Source: Pratylenchus scribneri (Eukaryota > Nematoda > Chromadorea > Rhabditida > Pratylenchidae). From it: DNA of 64,000 nt. Made by a program: the position numbers and the translations under genes. The notes below the pieces were generated by a model. It was not told the DNA's origin. It was given only the letters and a program-made list of their open reading frames with translations, and searched no databases. Location of the stretch: NCBI GenBank assembly GCA_030063045.1, contig JAQSEB010000181.1, positions 496,001-560,000 on the forward strand. Direction: 5' to 3'. Below, one piece after another: positions 25,601 through 36,174 of this stretch (the first letter of the stretch is position 1; every line of letters starts with the position of its first letter).

Positions 25601-28278
25601 ATGCATCCCTTATAGGTTTCTAAAACCGGTTTCATATTTATTAGAAGTCAAAAACTCTTCTGTTGGTAAAAAATATTTTTCTTGGTAAAAAAATAATTTT
25701 TGGTAAAAAAATAGTAACTTTATTAAATCAATTAATGTTATGTGTTATTTTATTTCTCCCATCTCACATTCACAGGAACGCCTCCTTCTTTTTGGACAAC
25801 ATTGCATCAAAGGGATTTTCCACAAATTCATGGCCGACACAGTTGAATTGTAAATTTATTTTTTTATGAGAAATATTTAAATTTTTTTTATTTATTATTT
25901 ATAAAATTATTTAATTTGGCACAAAAAAATTTATTTATTCTTTTTTTCGCCAATAAAAATTTATTTATTCTTTTTTTCGCCAATTATTTTCATATTTTCC
26001 ATAAAAAAATATTAAATTCATAATTCCACAGGTGCACGGATCAAAACATGAATGGCTCACTCTATTTGAAATTGAAATGCTCAATTGAAGGTTAATGAAA
26101 TTACCATAAAACTTCTATTAGAAGCCTATGGGCTTATAAATTTCAGAGGCCCTCCGAGAGGCAACTTTTCTGAATTTTTTGAAATAAAAAAATGCTTATT
26201 TCGGCCTAATTTCACCTCTAAATTGTTACTTTTGGCATGAATTTTTCACGGGATCGGTTTCAAATAGAGCGTGGGTTTCTAATAGAAGTTGTACGGTAAA
26301 TAGTTTATTTTTGTATTTTTTTGATTAATTCCATTATATAAAAAAATGTACATAATTAAATTAAGTTTTTGGCATCCAATCAATTAGAAGGAAATAATTA
26401 GAGACCGGCAAAATGCCTTTTGCCGGATTCCGGACCGGATTTTTTTTCAAAAATTTTTACCGGATCGGATCCGGCCGGATAATCCGGCAAAAATCAGGCA
26501 TCCGGATAATCCCGCAAATCCGGCAAATCCGGTGCGGGATCCGGTCCGGTGCCGGTCTCTAGAAATAATCAATAGGTCACGGATCTCGGAAAAATATTTA
26601 TTAGTCACTATTTTAAGCGGAGCATTAATTTTTAATTATGTTTAAAAAACGTTAAAAAAGCATTCATCAGAATATATAGTGAATTTTTTCTACTTTTTAT
26701 CACTATTTCAACCTTTAGGAAATTTTCTGAAATTCCATCAAAAAAGCACCAAAATTTTCCTTTTTGAGGACATTTTTCGTTACCATTTAATTAAATTTTT
26801 CTAAATAAGCAAGTTTTCCTCAAAATTTTCTCTATTAGATCAAATTTTTTTTTGATAAGATTTTTGTCACATTTTTTGAATTTTTGTCACTATATTGGAT
26901 TTTTCACTATTTTCCTGACTATTTTATAATTTTTTTTCACCACTTTTCCGAGTTCTATCAATCAATCTATTTAATCAAAATAAATTTTTAAATCAAATAT
27001 GTAAAGTCCAATTTTCACAAAATTTTAATAATTTTTAGAAGCATTGGGCGGAGAGAATCCAGCAGAAAAAAATTTGCCTAAAGTTGCTGCAAAAATTCAT
27101 GAAGTCAAAAAAGTCGACGTCGCCAAATCGAAAGGCACAATGCCAAAATTGATCCCAAAACGAGGAGGCTCAAATTCAAACTCTTTGACTGAAGATTGGC
27201 CAAATGGAGTGATTTTTGTAGAGGACAATGAGGAGAATAATGTTGAGGAAGAATACGATTATGAGGATGATGAAGCACAATATCCGGAAGAAGGCGAGGA
27301 ACAAAATGAAGAAGGCGCAATGAATTTCTTGAAAAGCCATCTGGTAAAATATTTTTAATTATAATATTTGAATTTTATACTTTATTTTAATTAATTTAAA
27401 AAATTTAAATATAATATTATAGAATAATTTCCTAATTTAATTTCAGGTGATGGAAATGGAAATGTTGGCCACGATTTTTGTCTATGTTCGAATTGAAGGT
27501 CAAATTGAGGTAGTATTTTGATAAAAAAAATTTTGATAAAAAATTTTTAGAAAATAGGAAAATTTTTCCTTCCTTAAATGCACATTTTTCAGTCATATGG
27601 TCAAATTAAAAAAGAGACAAATTATTTGTAGCTTTTAATTTGTTTATTTTTAAAAATTTTTCTTAATTTTTTAATTAATAAATTTAATATTTTTTTTTAT
27701 AATTTATAAAATTTTTCTAAAATTAATTTTTTGTAAATTTAATTTTTTGCAAAATTATTTTTTTCTGAAATTTTAAAATTTTCTTAAATTAATTTTTCTA
27801 AAATTAATTTTTAGTAAAATATTAAAAAAATATTTTTTTTGCAATTTTAAGGTCAATGAATTGTTCGATCGTTTGCTCTCCAAAAATTCCCAAGCAAATT
27901 TCAAATCGCCTATTGCCCTCGTCAAATTTGTTCAGGAAAACAATTGTGGTGATGCCATCATCGTAAAGAAATGTGGAAATCAGGTAAATATTTTCGAGAA
28001 AATTATTTTAAATTTATGAATTTAAAAAAAAAAAACTTTTTTATTTTTAGGGTTAAAATTTTTGAAAAAAATTTTAAAAAATTTTATTTTAAATTAAATT
28101 TACTAATTTTTAAAAAAAAATAAAATTTTAATACTTTAAAATTTTTTTAAAAAATTTTATTTTCTTATAGGATTTCCTGATTTGGAATGATGAGCCAACG
28201 GGGGACACATCGAGTATCATTGACCTTGGATTGCAACATTTGGGCAAAGTTTTGAAGAATGGACAAAAAATGAAATGA
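22700..28278 (+). CDS. Unrecognised 428-residue protein with duplicated three-exon module (12 exons)
   Basis: Exons: 22700-22741, 23542-23664, 24122-24195, 24377-24435, 24623-24747, 24961-25083, 25776-25849, 26032-26090, 27039-27343, 27447-27509, 27852-27983, 28171-28278. Exons 2-4 (123, 74, 59 nt) and 6-8 (123, 74, 59 nt) are a tandem duplication of one module. Each reads GCRRILRCLA or GSRRILYCLA, then a C-terminal half ending KLKCSIE. The preceding paralogue has one copy (117, 74, 59 nt). Exon 9 carries an acidic linker; exons 10-12 carry the C-terminal block with ALVKFVQENNCGDAIIV. Exons 2 and 6 both end at GC donors (AG|GCAAGT). No signal peptide or membrane segment. Function unknown; probably a lineage-specific family. 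Confidence 0.75.
22780..23460. repeat. AT-only tandem repeat, about 136-bp period, in an intron
   Basis: About five imperfect copies of a unit built from AAAAATTTTAAAAT and TTTTTAAAAATTAG steps, containing AAAAAGTTTTTAAATATTTT and TTTATTTAG. G occurs almost only in TTAGAAAAA. It fills the first intron (22742-23541). Confidence 0.85.
25110..25385. repeat. TTTTACCGGCAAAAATA short tandem repeat in an intron
   Basis: About a dozen degenerate copies of a 20-28 bp unit, TTTTTACCGGCAAAAATATT, in the intron 25084-25775. Each ends in a run of T of varying length. Confidence 0.85.
25405..25640. mobile_element. Foldback element, GTAGATCTCATCGAG family (copy 4)
   Basis: Left arm has AATCGGTTTTAGACCCTACA and TTGTAGATCTCATCGAGATG. 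Right arm has CGATGCATCCCTTATAGG and TTCTAAAACCGGTTT. It corresponds to 7310-7632 with diverged arms. Intronic. Confidence 0.65.
26101..26301. mobile_element. TA-flanked short TIR element (copy 1)
   Basis: Begins ACCATAAAACTTCTATTAG and ends TTCTAATAGAAGTTGTACGG, i.e. inverted termini around CTTCTATTAGAAG. The interior has CAGAGGCCCTCCGAG and ATTTCGGCCTAATTTCACC. A second copy lies at 39665-39897. Tc/mariner-like by termini and TA context (inference). It lies in the intron 26091-27038. Confidence 0.75.
26400..26560. mobile_element. CCGGC-rich TIR element with 10-bp target duplication (copy 2)
   Basis: 161 bp, AGAGACCGGC at the left end and GCCGGTCTCT at the right, perfect 10-bp termini. Flanks GGAAATAATT (26390-26399) and AGAAATAATC (26561-26570) match at 8 of 10, a likely target duplication. 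The interior is rich in ATCCGG. The long duplication is Mutator-like (inference). Confidence 0.85.
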
Positions 28279-28942
28279 ATTGATGGAAAAATAAGAAGAA
28301 GCGAATGGGAAAAACACAAAACAAAACTAAACAAAACAAGTTCAATTTTTCACGTACAATTTATTTATTTTTGTCGAATAAATACAAAAATAATCTTTTG
28401 CTTTGTTCATTTTTGATCCAATTTTTTTTGTTTAACTTGATGAGAATCTTGATTTAAATAAACTAGAATGTATTTAATGGCCCCAAATGCGTGATATCCA
28501 ATAGTATATCGCTCATCCAAAAACCAAAATTATAATTATACACAAATAAAAAAGGAATTTTCCATAACAAATTTATTCTAATGAATAATAGTTTGTTTGG
28601 TAACATTTTTGGGATGAATGGATAGAAAAAGAATTACTAAATTTGATTAGCAATTGACAAAAAGATGTGACCAAAAAGCAACAAAAAAACCGGCCATGAT
28701 CGAACAATTTTTTGTTATTTTTTGGCCATAACTTTCTGGTCAATTGCATTTGGGAGTAACCATACATATTTTGATAATAAAATGATATGAAAATTTAGCT
28801 TGATAGATTCCGGAGACATTATCCAATGAGCAAAAATTGGATAGCCAAAAGAAATATCCGCCGAAAAAAGGAATAAAAATAAAAATTTAACACAATTTCA
28901 TCATGTTTTCTTCTTTCTGTCTCTCTCTCTCTCTCTCTCATT
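28279..28942. other. Intergenic spacer
   Basis: No gene recognised. The beginning is the 3' flank of the preceding + gene (AATAAA-type motif near 28376). A CT-dinucleotide run at 28919-28938 adjoins the minus-strand terminal exon. Confidence 0.5.
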
Positions 28943-29088
28943 TTATTTGCGGCCACCGGAAGTGCTAGCGCCACCACCGGAATTGCCATGATGAACACCG
29001 GCGGAATGAAGAGGGCCCCCACTTTGAATGGGCAACATGGAAGTAGCAGCCAATGGGCTCCTATATGTTGATGCCGTCGCAATGCCGC
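28943..29088 (-). CDS. Probable terminal exon, Gly/Ser/His-rich tail
   Basis: Read from 29088 down to a TAA at 28943-28945 after the acceptor TTTCTAAAG. It encodes 47 residues plus stop, containing GGIATASTYRS and GNSGGGASTSGGRK. The base composition is clearly higher in GC than the flanks, as in exons elsewhere here. The parent gene is unresolved. The entry phase (one base supplied by the previous exon) fits a donor GTGAAAAGG inside the last exon of the secreted-protein gene at 30000-33989. It could therefore be an alternative 3' end of that gene, or the end of an unseen gene. Confidence 0.35.
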
Positions 29089-29121
29089 CTTTAGAAATAG
29101 AATTTAGATATATTGATCAAT

Positions 29122-29317
29122 AAGGGGCGGATAGTTATGCACCAAAAAGTGCCAAAATATGCAAATTTCGACAAAATTTCTTAAAATATGCAAAATAACC
29201 ATTAAATATGCAATTTTTCGTTTTTTATTGCATTTTTGAAGGACAATTTTTGCCAAAAAAGTGCCAAAATATGCATTTGCATATAAATATATGCATTTGC
29301 ATAACTATCCGCCCCTT
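29122..29317. mobile_element. Short TIR element with 10-bp target duplication
   Basis: 196 bp. Termini AAGGGGCGGATAGTTATGCA and TGCATAACTATCCGCCCCTT are perfect 20-bp inverted repeats. Both flanks read ATTGATCAAT (29112-29121 and 29318-29327). The interior repeats AAAATATGCAAA and GTGCCAAAATATGCA. It resembles the hAT-like element at 39490-39967 internally. Confidence 0.9.
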
Positions 29318-29999
29318 ATTGATCAATAGGGCTGGCAAATGAAGTCATAAAAACCCCAAAAAAAAAACATTTCTGACTTGATTTGAGCTAAAAATATTGA
29401 ACTTTTTGATCACTTTTTAACTTTTGATCACTTTTTGGGATTTATATAACTTTTTTAACTTTATATCACTTTTTCAGATTTTATATCAATTTTTCTATCA
29501 CTTTTTCAATCTTTTTGGAAATTTCTGAGAATTCTATCATAAAAATCCAAATTTTCCCCCTGAGGAACTTTTTCGAACAAATTTTTTCCCATTTAACCAA
29601 TTTAGTCTAAAATTTTTCTTATTGGACCATTTTTCATCAAAAATTTTCATTGTTAGATAATTTTGGTCGAAATTTATGTTTTTTTTCAAAAAAAAATTTG
29701 CCACTTTTTTTTGAATTTATGTAACTTTTTTTGCGATTTTATATAACTTTTTTACCAATCCTATTGATCAAATTGTTCTTTATTTGAGGTCGGACTATTC
29801 TTTTCAATTCGGTCTCCTTTGAAAAACAACATAAACTTATTTATCGTAAAAAAAAGAAGAAAAAAACATACTAGATGTCAAAAAAACCGTGGTAGGTCAT
29901 TAGTCAAAAAAATGCAAAAAAGAAAAAATTTACTCAGAAAATAGAAATTTTAAAAATTAAAATAATTAATATTCTTTTTTGTACCCTGAATAGAAATAG

Positions 30000-32900
30000 C
30001 TAAAACAATTCGAAGGGTAATAAAATCCATTTGCCTATATTCCATAACGATATAAGGCTCGTTTGAATTAATTTTATTGTACTTCTAAAAGGTCGATTTT
30101 TTAATACACGATCCAGTGGGCTCATATCCACATAATCTTCCTTTTCACCGATCGGATTAAATGTTTTCAACTCGAAGCCATAAACCAGTTGTTTCAAAAT
30201 TGTATTCAGCCAATAAATTAAATATTTTCCTTGGGTCATTTCAGATTCTAATGGGGATGGGCATTTTGTAGGATAGGCATTTGGTTGATCTGCGAAAGTA
30301 TATATTTTTTTTCTTTATTTTTTAAATTTGTCAAATTCTCTCACATGCCGATATGAGAGCATAAGCAAGGGCATGTTTGTAAATTTCGTAATACAAATCC
30401 GCAACCATATTAATTGTGTTTTCTCTGCGTTTATTTGATCTAGTTTTCACCTCCGTTGGAGGCTTCGGTTTAAAAAATGGCCCAGATGCGAGGAGCTTTA
30501 AACCTTTTGGTTGTTTTTTAATTGGCACTTTTTCATTAGATCCTTCGTCAATTTTTTTCCAATTTTCTGCACTTATTTCTATTTTTTCTTTCAGCCATTT
30601 TTTGGCCACAAAACAAATAGTATCAATCGAATTTTTGGAGTGATGCTGAAATAAAATGTAGTGTATCAGATTGATATTTAAATTGATGTGACCTTTCTCC
30701 CCATTGGCATTCTATGTAATTCCCCAGTTTATTTTAGAGCCCGGCACGGAGGATCCATACGGATTCATAGTCCGGAATCCGTACATTTTCAGATTTTCGG
30801 ATCGGATTTTATATGGATCCAGCCCGGGATATTTTTTGTCCAAAAATCCAGTCCGGACGATTTTCCGCCGGGCTCTAGTTTATTTTGGGTCCCCGATTTC
30901 TCCCATATTTGTCATTTCCAGTCTCAGTCTCTGGTGTATTCCCAAAGTTGTCCCAAACTCATTTGTTATATTAAATATTCCCAATCGATATTCATTCCAT
31001 ATTTGAGCATTGAATAAAATAAAACTTATTATAAATATTCATTCTAACATAACATAAAATAATTATTATTTTATAATTTGGAAAATGGAAGTAAATTTGC
31101 GTCATAATTGTTTGCGCCAATCTTTGTTGGAAATTGCAAAAAATTATTACCAAAAAGCGGCATTGGGGCCGTTTTTCTGTTTTTTTTACCATAACATTCT
31201 GGCGAATTATGATCTGCTCTGATCAATCAATCATTTTGAAATTAAAATTCTCTAAAGAAAGAGCTTCTTAACTCTTTTATAAAAAGTTATATAAGAGAAA
31301 TTTACTAAAGAGCAAAATTCTGTTAGAGCTAGTTCAAAATAAAATAATTTTAATTTGCCAGAATAAAAATTAATCGACCAAAAATATGCGTGTCAAAATA
31401 AATTTGGCTATAATCTAAGTGAGGGGGCTTTGGATTTTTAGATTAGAGAGCTTCGGAGCGAAAGCAGTTGAATTTGGCTAAATTTTATGGCCTCAAAAAG
31501 TGAGTCATTTTTTGATGCGAATTTTTTTGATAAATTAATTTCGGTAAATTTAATACAATTCCTAAAATAACAAATTATCTAACATTGAAATTTTTTCTTA
31601 CCTCTCTTTCTTTTTTACAAATATCATCAAATTTGTTGGAAATATCATCAGTTAAGGGAACAAAACCATTGGATTCTCCTTGTTCCTCAGCCAACTTTTC
31701 AAAGAATACATTTATATCCAATCGATCTTTGAAAATAAAATTAAAAATAATTTAATTATTCAACCGATGTACTATAATTTTATTTCCTCTAATTTTGAGG
31801 GAGGCAAGGATTTTCGAAAGCTCTTAGGAGTCTTAGTTTTTAGAATTGGTTGCTTTCAGTGTTTTCATGATAGTGCTACAATGATATGATAATGATATGA
31901 TAGTGATATGATAATGATATGATTGTGATATGATAGCAGTTTGATTATCATATCATTTTTAGAAATTTACTATCATAAAAAAGTGATACTATCATGATAG
32001 TATCATGATAGTTGAAATCAGGCATTTTTCCAAGATTTTTTAAAATTTTTGTACATTTTTCCGAGATTTTTTAAAATTTTGTCCAATTTTCAACTAAATC
32101 CACCCATTATTGGCATTTATAGCGAGCTAATTTTTTTTAAAGGTTCATATTATGAAACTCTCTTTCTTAAATATTAATTAATAAATTTTTCTAATTATAT
32201 TCACTGAATTGAATTTAAAAATTTAAAAATTTAAAAAATAATTTTTTCATTGGAAATCTCTGGAAGGATTTGAAATATTATATTGACCTTAAATATTTAT
32301 TCAAATTTCTTCAAGCACTCCGATAGAAAGATTGTTATTATCCAATATTCTTATTAGAAAATGTAATCCCAATAAACTAATTTATCTAACCAAAGAAAAT
32401 TTATTAAATTGGAAAAAATATGCTGAAATGTCGGTTTAAAATTTTATTGATGATTTTATAAAATATTTTTCGCGGTTTTTTCTAAATGATAATGAGAGAA
32501 AAATGATATGATAATGATAGTGCTAAAATGATATGATAATGATATGATAGTGATATGATAGTGATATTTGCCACTATCATTATCATATCATATCATTTTG
32601 AAAATTTTGGTATCATGAAAACACTGGCTGCTTTCTCGTTGAGCTATGGTTATGGATCAATTTATAGGTATTATAGATATTGAAAAGTCCTTTTCGAATT
32701 AGTAGAAATTGGTGAAAAATTATAGGAAATAGGGTAAATAAATTCTAAATAAACCTCTAGGATCAAGGGTAGTCATCGCCAACTTCTTGTCCAATTTATC
32801 GTTCAATTCTTCAAGCACATTATTGTTGTTATTGTCCTTTTGGACTTTAAGAGTGGCCTCAACCATCATTTCGGCCAATTTCAACACCGACTTCGCATTG

Positions 32901-33989
32901 TCGAATTTAACGATTTCTCCAAAAATAATACGATTGTCTTTGCGTTTTACTTGCGATTCCCATTTTACATTGAGTCCGGCACCATTTGTATGGTGTTGGA
33001 AAGCTGTAAAAAAAAACATTGTATTACTGCAGTTGCGTTGCGTGAAAAAAAAGATTTAAAATAAAAAAAAAGTTTATTTTAATTTTTATTCAGAAAAGAA
33101 TTTTCTTCTTCAAATGCTAAATGACAGTGAATCTACATATTGTCCCTATTTTGTCCAATGAATATCACCAATTTTAAGGCAAACTTGTAGAATTGGTGTC
33201 CCATCAAAAATTAAAATAAAAAGTGCTGAAACCACATTTTTAGGGGTAATCAAGGGCGTAGAACACGAATCTGACCTTAGATTTTTGGTATCTTAAAATC
33301 TTGGTAAGATAATGCATACTTTTAACAAGAAAACGCAAAGTGGGGACCAAGGGCATTTTGGGTGAGAAATTTTTTATGCCCAATATATGTAGCTTCATCT
33401 ATGCAAAGTAATGGACTGAATCTTTTGGTATAATTTTTTGATGGAAAAAATTCGAAATTTTAAAGTTATGACCGAATATTTTTTTTCCATCATGGTAAGT
33501 TTTTTCAATCTAGACTAGAAATGTATATTTTGATTCAAATTCCAATAAAAATGGTACCATTCGATTCTACTCGGCGAGCTGCGTTAACTTGGCTATATAA
33601 TGGCCATATAAAAATTTTCAATGCCCTTGTTCCCCCCCCCCCACCCACCTTTGCTTTTTCTTAGTAAAAGACGGCATTATCTTATCAAGATGGTAAGATA
33701 TGAAAAATGGATGTCAGATTCGTGTTCTACACCCTTGATTACCTCTAGAAATTTCGTTTAAGCACTTTTTCTTTTAATTTTCGACAGCAGGACACCAATT
33801 CTGCAGATTTGCCAATGTTGATATAAGCAAATACCAACATTTACCACTAAATTTGTAAAACTATGCATTGCCTTACTCAAATATGCCTGAAAATATGGTC
33901 ACTTGTTTAGCATCAAATATTATTGCAAGTAAATTTCTATAAATTTTACCTTGCAATGTCATCAAGATCAGTAAAAAAATTGGCACCAT
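30000..33989 (-). CDS. Secreted 334-residue orphan protein (5 exons)
   Basis: Exons in transcript order: 33950-33989, 32755-33003, 31602-31726, 30345-30645, 30000-30289. Phases close to 335 codons including TAG. The ATG at 33987-33989 opens a short signal peptide (MVPIFLLILMTLQA), with the cleavage region just across the first splice. The mature protein is hydrophilic, with an Asn run near the middle of exon 2, a Lys/Arg-rich stretch in exon 4 (VKTRSNKRRENTINM) and a C-terminal part with YLIYWLNTILKQLVYGFELK. It has only two cysteines, so it is not a disulfide-rich protein. No family is recognised. In a plant parasite such a protein would be an effector candidate, which is inference. Intron 2 (31727-32754) hosts a 770-bp hAT-like element, and a degraded repeat lies just upstream. 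Confidence 0.7.
30736..30876. mobile_element. CCGGC-rich TIR element with perfect 10-bp target duplication (copy 3)
   Basis: 141 bp bounded by AGAGCCCGGC and GCCGGGCTCT, with AGTTTATTTT duplicated exactly on both sides (30726-30735, 30877-30886). The interior has GGATCCATACGGATTC and ATCCAGTCCGGACG. It lies in the third... intron of the minus-strand secreted-protein gene, between 30646 and 31601, upstream of exon 4. Recent insertion, judged by the intact duplication. Confidence 0.93.
31857..32626. mobile_element. hAT-like non-autonomous element rich in TGATATGATA
   Basis: 770 bp. Termini CAGTGTTTTCATGATA and TATCATGAAAACACTG. Flanking 8-mers GTTGCTTT (31849-31856) and GCTGCTTT (32627-32634) differ by one base. 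Both ends carry tracts of AATGATATGATAATGATATG facing each other. Termini of CAGTG type plus an 8-bp duplication point to hAT. No transposase frame. It lies within intron 2 of the minus-strand secreted-protein gene. Confidence 0.85.
33178..33813. mobile_element. Long-arm foldback element (copy 1)
   Basis: 636 bp with long facing arms: left GGCAAACTTGTAGAATTGG through GTAATCAAGGGCGTAGAACA to GGGGACCAAGGGCATTTTGG, right the reverse complement ending CACCAATTCTGCAGATTTGC C. It shares GGACCAAGGGCATTTTG, GGCCATATAAAAATTTTCA and a GAGCTGCGTT block with 40082-40676. It falls in intron 1 of the secreted-protein gene. Confidence 0.85.
33815..33949. mobile_element. Degraded relative of the TTTACCATTGGG element
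   Basis: Contains TTTGCCAATGTTG, TACCAACATTTACCACT and ATTGCCTTACTCAAATATG in the family's order, but much diverged. It abuts the foldback element at 33178-33813. Confidence 0.4.
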
Positions 33990-35410
33990 TTATATTTTTT
34001 TGACAAAAAATTTTCTGGAATAATACAGATTAAAAATAATGAAAGTAGATCGAGAAAGGGAAATATTTAAATGGGAAATATTTAAAATGCCGAATACGAT
34101 ATAATGTCGTAAACCGTTTTTTGGTCTATAACTTAATCGTAACTAGGTGTTTAGAGCTAGGGTTAGGTTTAGGGCAGGCATGGGATTAGAGGCTATGGGT
34201 TTAGGGGCTAAAAGGTATCTTAAAGAAGTTGACTTGGCCAATACATAATATCCTATTTGCCAATTTCAATACTATCCTTTACAAGGGAATGATTTCGGAT
34301 GCTTGAAGGACACCGAATTTTTATAGCTAATTTTTTTCTCAAAATGTCAACACAAAAATCAATGACTGGAGAAGTGAATTCAATAATAGAGATATGTTAG
34401 AGACTAGAGAAATTAAAATTAGACAGTTTTGAAATAAATGATATGGATAAATAGAGAGAGGTTTCAAATGCCAGCACAAAAAATCAATGATCAACAGCGG
34501 AAACTAGGCTGTTTTTATTTGAAAATTATTGCCCTGTTTTGATGACCATTTTCTGCCTGATCATCCGATCAAAATACCCCCTGTTTTGATGACCATTTTC
34601 TGCCTGATCATTCAATCAAAATACCCCCTGTTTTGATGACCATTTTCTGCCTGATCATCCGATCAAAATACCCCCTGTTTTGATAACCATTTTCTGCCTG
34701 ATCATTCAATCAAAATACCCCCTGTTTTGATGACCATTTTCTGCCTGATCATCCAATCAAAATACCCCCTGTTTTGATGACCATTTTCTGCCTGATCATC
34801 CGATCAAAATACCCCCTGTTTTGATGACCATTTTCTGCCTGATCATCCAATCAAAATACCCCCTGTTTTGATGACCATTTTCTGCCTGATCATCCAATCA
34901 AAATACCCCCTGTTTTGATGACCATTTTCTGCCTGATCATCCAATCAAAATACCCCCTGTTTTGATGACCATTTTCTGCCTGATCATCCAATCAAAATAC
35001 CCTGTTTTTTATTTGTCGACAAATTTATAACGACTTAGAAAGTAATTTTCATACGCCAAAACATTTAAAATTTTTGTCAAGCTTATTGGACACTAAGATT
35101 CATTCATATATATTTTTTGTTTAGGTTTAAACCTGATTGAGTTAAACCACTTAAACCGTTTCACATTTTTGTTATTTAAAACTATATGTAGCTTAGTTTC
35201 AAGAAATGTCTTATTAGGCTATAAAATGTTAAATGGTTTGCAGAGTGAAAATCGCATATAAATCGTTATAAATATAAATTTATCGAAAATGCTACCTCTA
35301 CCTCTTTTATTTTCTTAGCACTTTTTTTAATTTTTAAATTTTCATTTTTTATATTTTTAAAACATTTTTACTTAATTAAATACTTAAGAAATAATTTCCT
35401 TTGAATTTAG
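33990..35410. other. Gene-poor spacer with minisatellite
   Basis: Upstream of the minus-strand secreted-protein gene (its promoter should be just right of 33989). Contains the 47-bp minisatellite at 34531-35010 and otherwise AT-rich sequence without a supported gene. Confidence 0.5.
34531..35010. repeat. 47-bp minisatellite
   Basis: Ten nearly identical 47-bp units, CTGTTTTGATGACCATTTTC then TGCCTGATCATCCGATCAAA and ATACCCC. The only recurring variants are CCGATCA, CCAATCA and TTCAATCA. Each unit holds the near-palindrome TGATCATCCGATCA. High copy identity implies recent expansion. Confidence 0.95.
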
Positions 35411-35527
35411 AGCGGAAATCATTGGGAACAAAATCCTTGCGCTGGCACATTTCCAATGATGCCCTCATCAGCGATCATCACTCAGAATGGCACACAAAAT
35501 TCGACAAATGCCACTGTGGCTGGATGA
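35411..35527 (+). CDS. Possible orphan terminal exon, Asn/Thr/Ser-rich
   Basis: After the acceptor TTTGAATTTAG an open frame of 38 residues plus TGA starts SGNHWEQNPC and ends NGTQNSTNATVAG, with three N-glycosylation sequons. Its GC content stands out from the AT-rich flanks. No upstream partner exon was found on this strand, so the parent gene is unknown or lost. It could also be an alternative or decayed exon. Confidence 0.35.
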   Translation, partial: SGNHWEQNPCAGTFPMMPSSAIITQNGTQNSTNATVAG

Positions 35528-36174
35528 AAAGAATAATGTAAAATAAAGATAATCGGAATTTTTGAATCAAATTCATTTGGAATTGAAAATTGATGATTTA
35601 AAATAAATCTTGGAAAAATATTTAACTTCCTAGATGAAGCCCTAAATATTAAAATTTCTTCTCAAAAACTAAATTTCTGGATCAAGAGTAAAATTGAATG
35701 ATAATTCCAGAATAATGGTGGAATTATTGTAGAGTTTTAAATGAATTTTGAGAATAAAAATTGGAAAATTAAGATTTCACCAAAACGGAAGCAAATTAAA
35801 AATACATAAGTTTCTATGTTTTTTCCCTTTAAATCAATGGAAAATTTACCATCTAGCCAACTAAAATTGGTTTAAAACGAGTGAAATTTCCAACAATTTT
35901 CTATAAAAGTTAATTCTTGATTAAATTAGCTAATTTATAAAAAAAATATTAAAATATATTTTAAGAAAAATATTCTTTACTCAAATAAAATTTATCAAGT
36001 CATGCCAGTATAAATAACTTTAATATGTTTTGAATATATTTAATGGTTGAATTTGACATTTTATTATATCTATTTTTTGTGCACAAATTCAATTTATTTT
36101 TCTTTTTCATCTAAATTTGCTTCATTCATGGAAAGGGAATGTTCTCACAGACTCATTCTGCTTCCCTTCAAAAT
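35528..36174. other. AT-rich spacer
   Basis: No gene, element or repeat recognised between the orphan exon and the minus-strand cysteine-rich gene; the right part is the latter's 3' flank. Confidence 0.5.
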
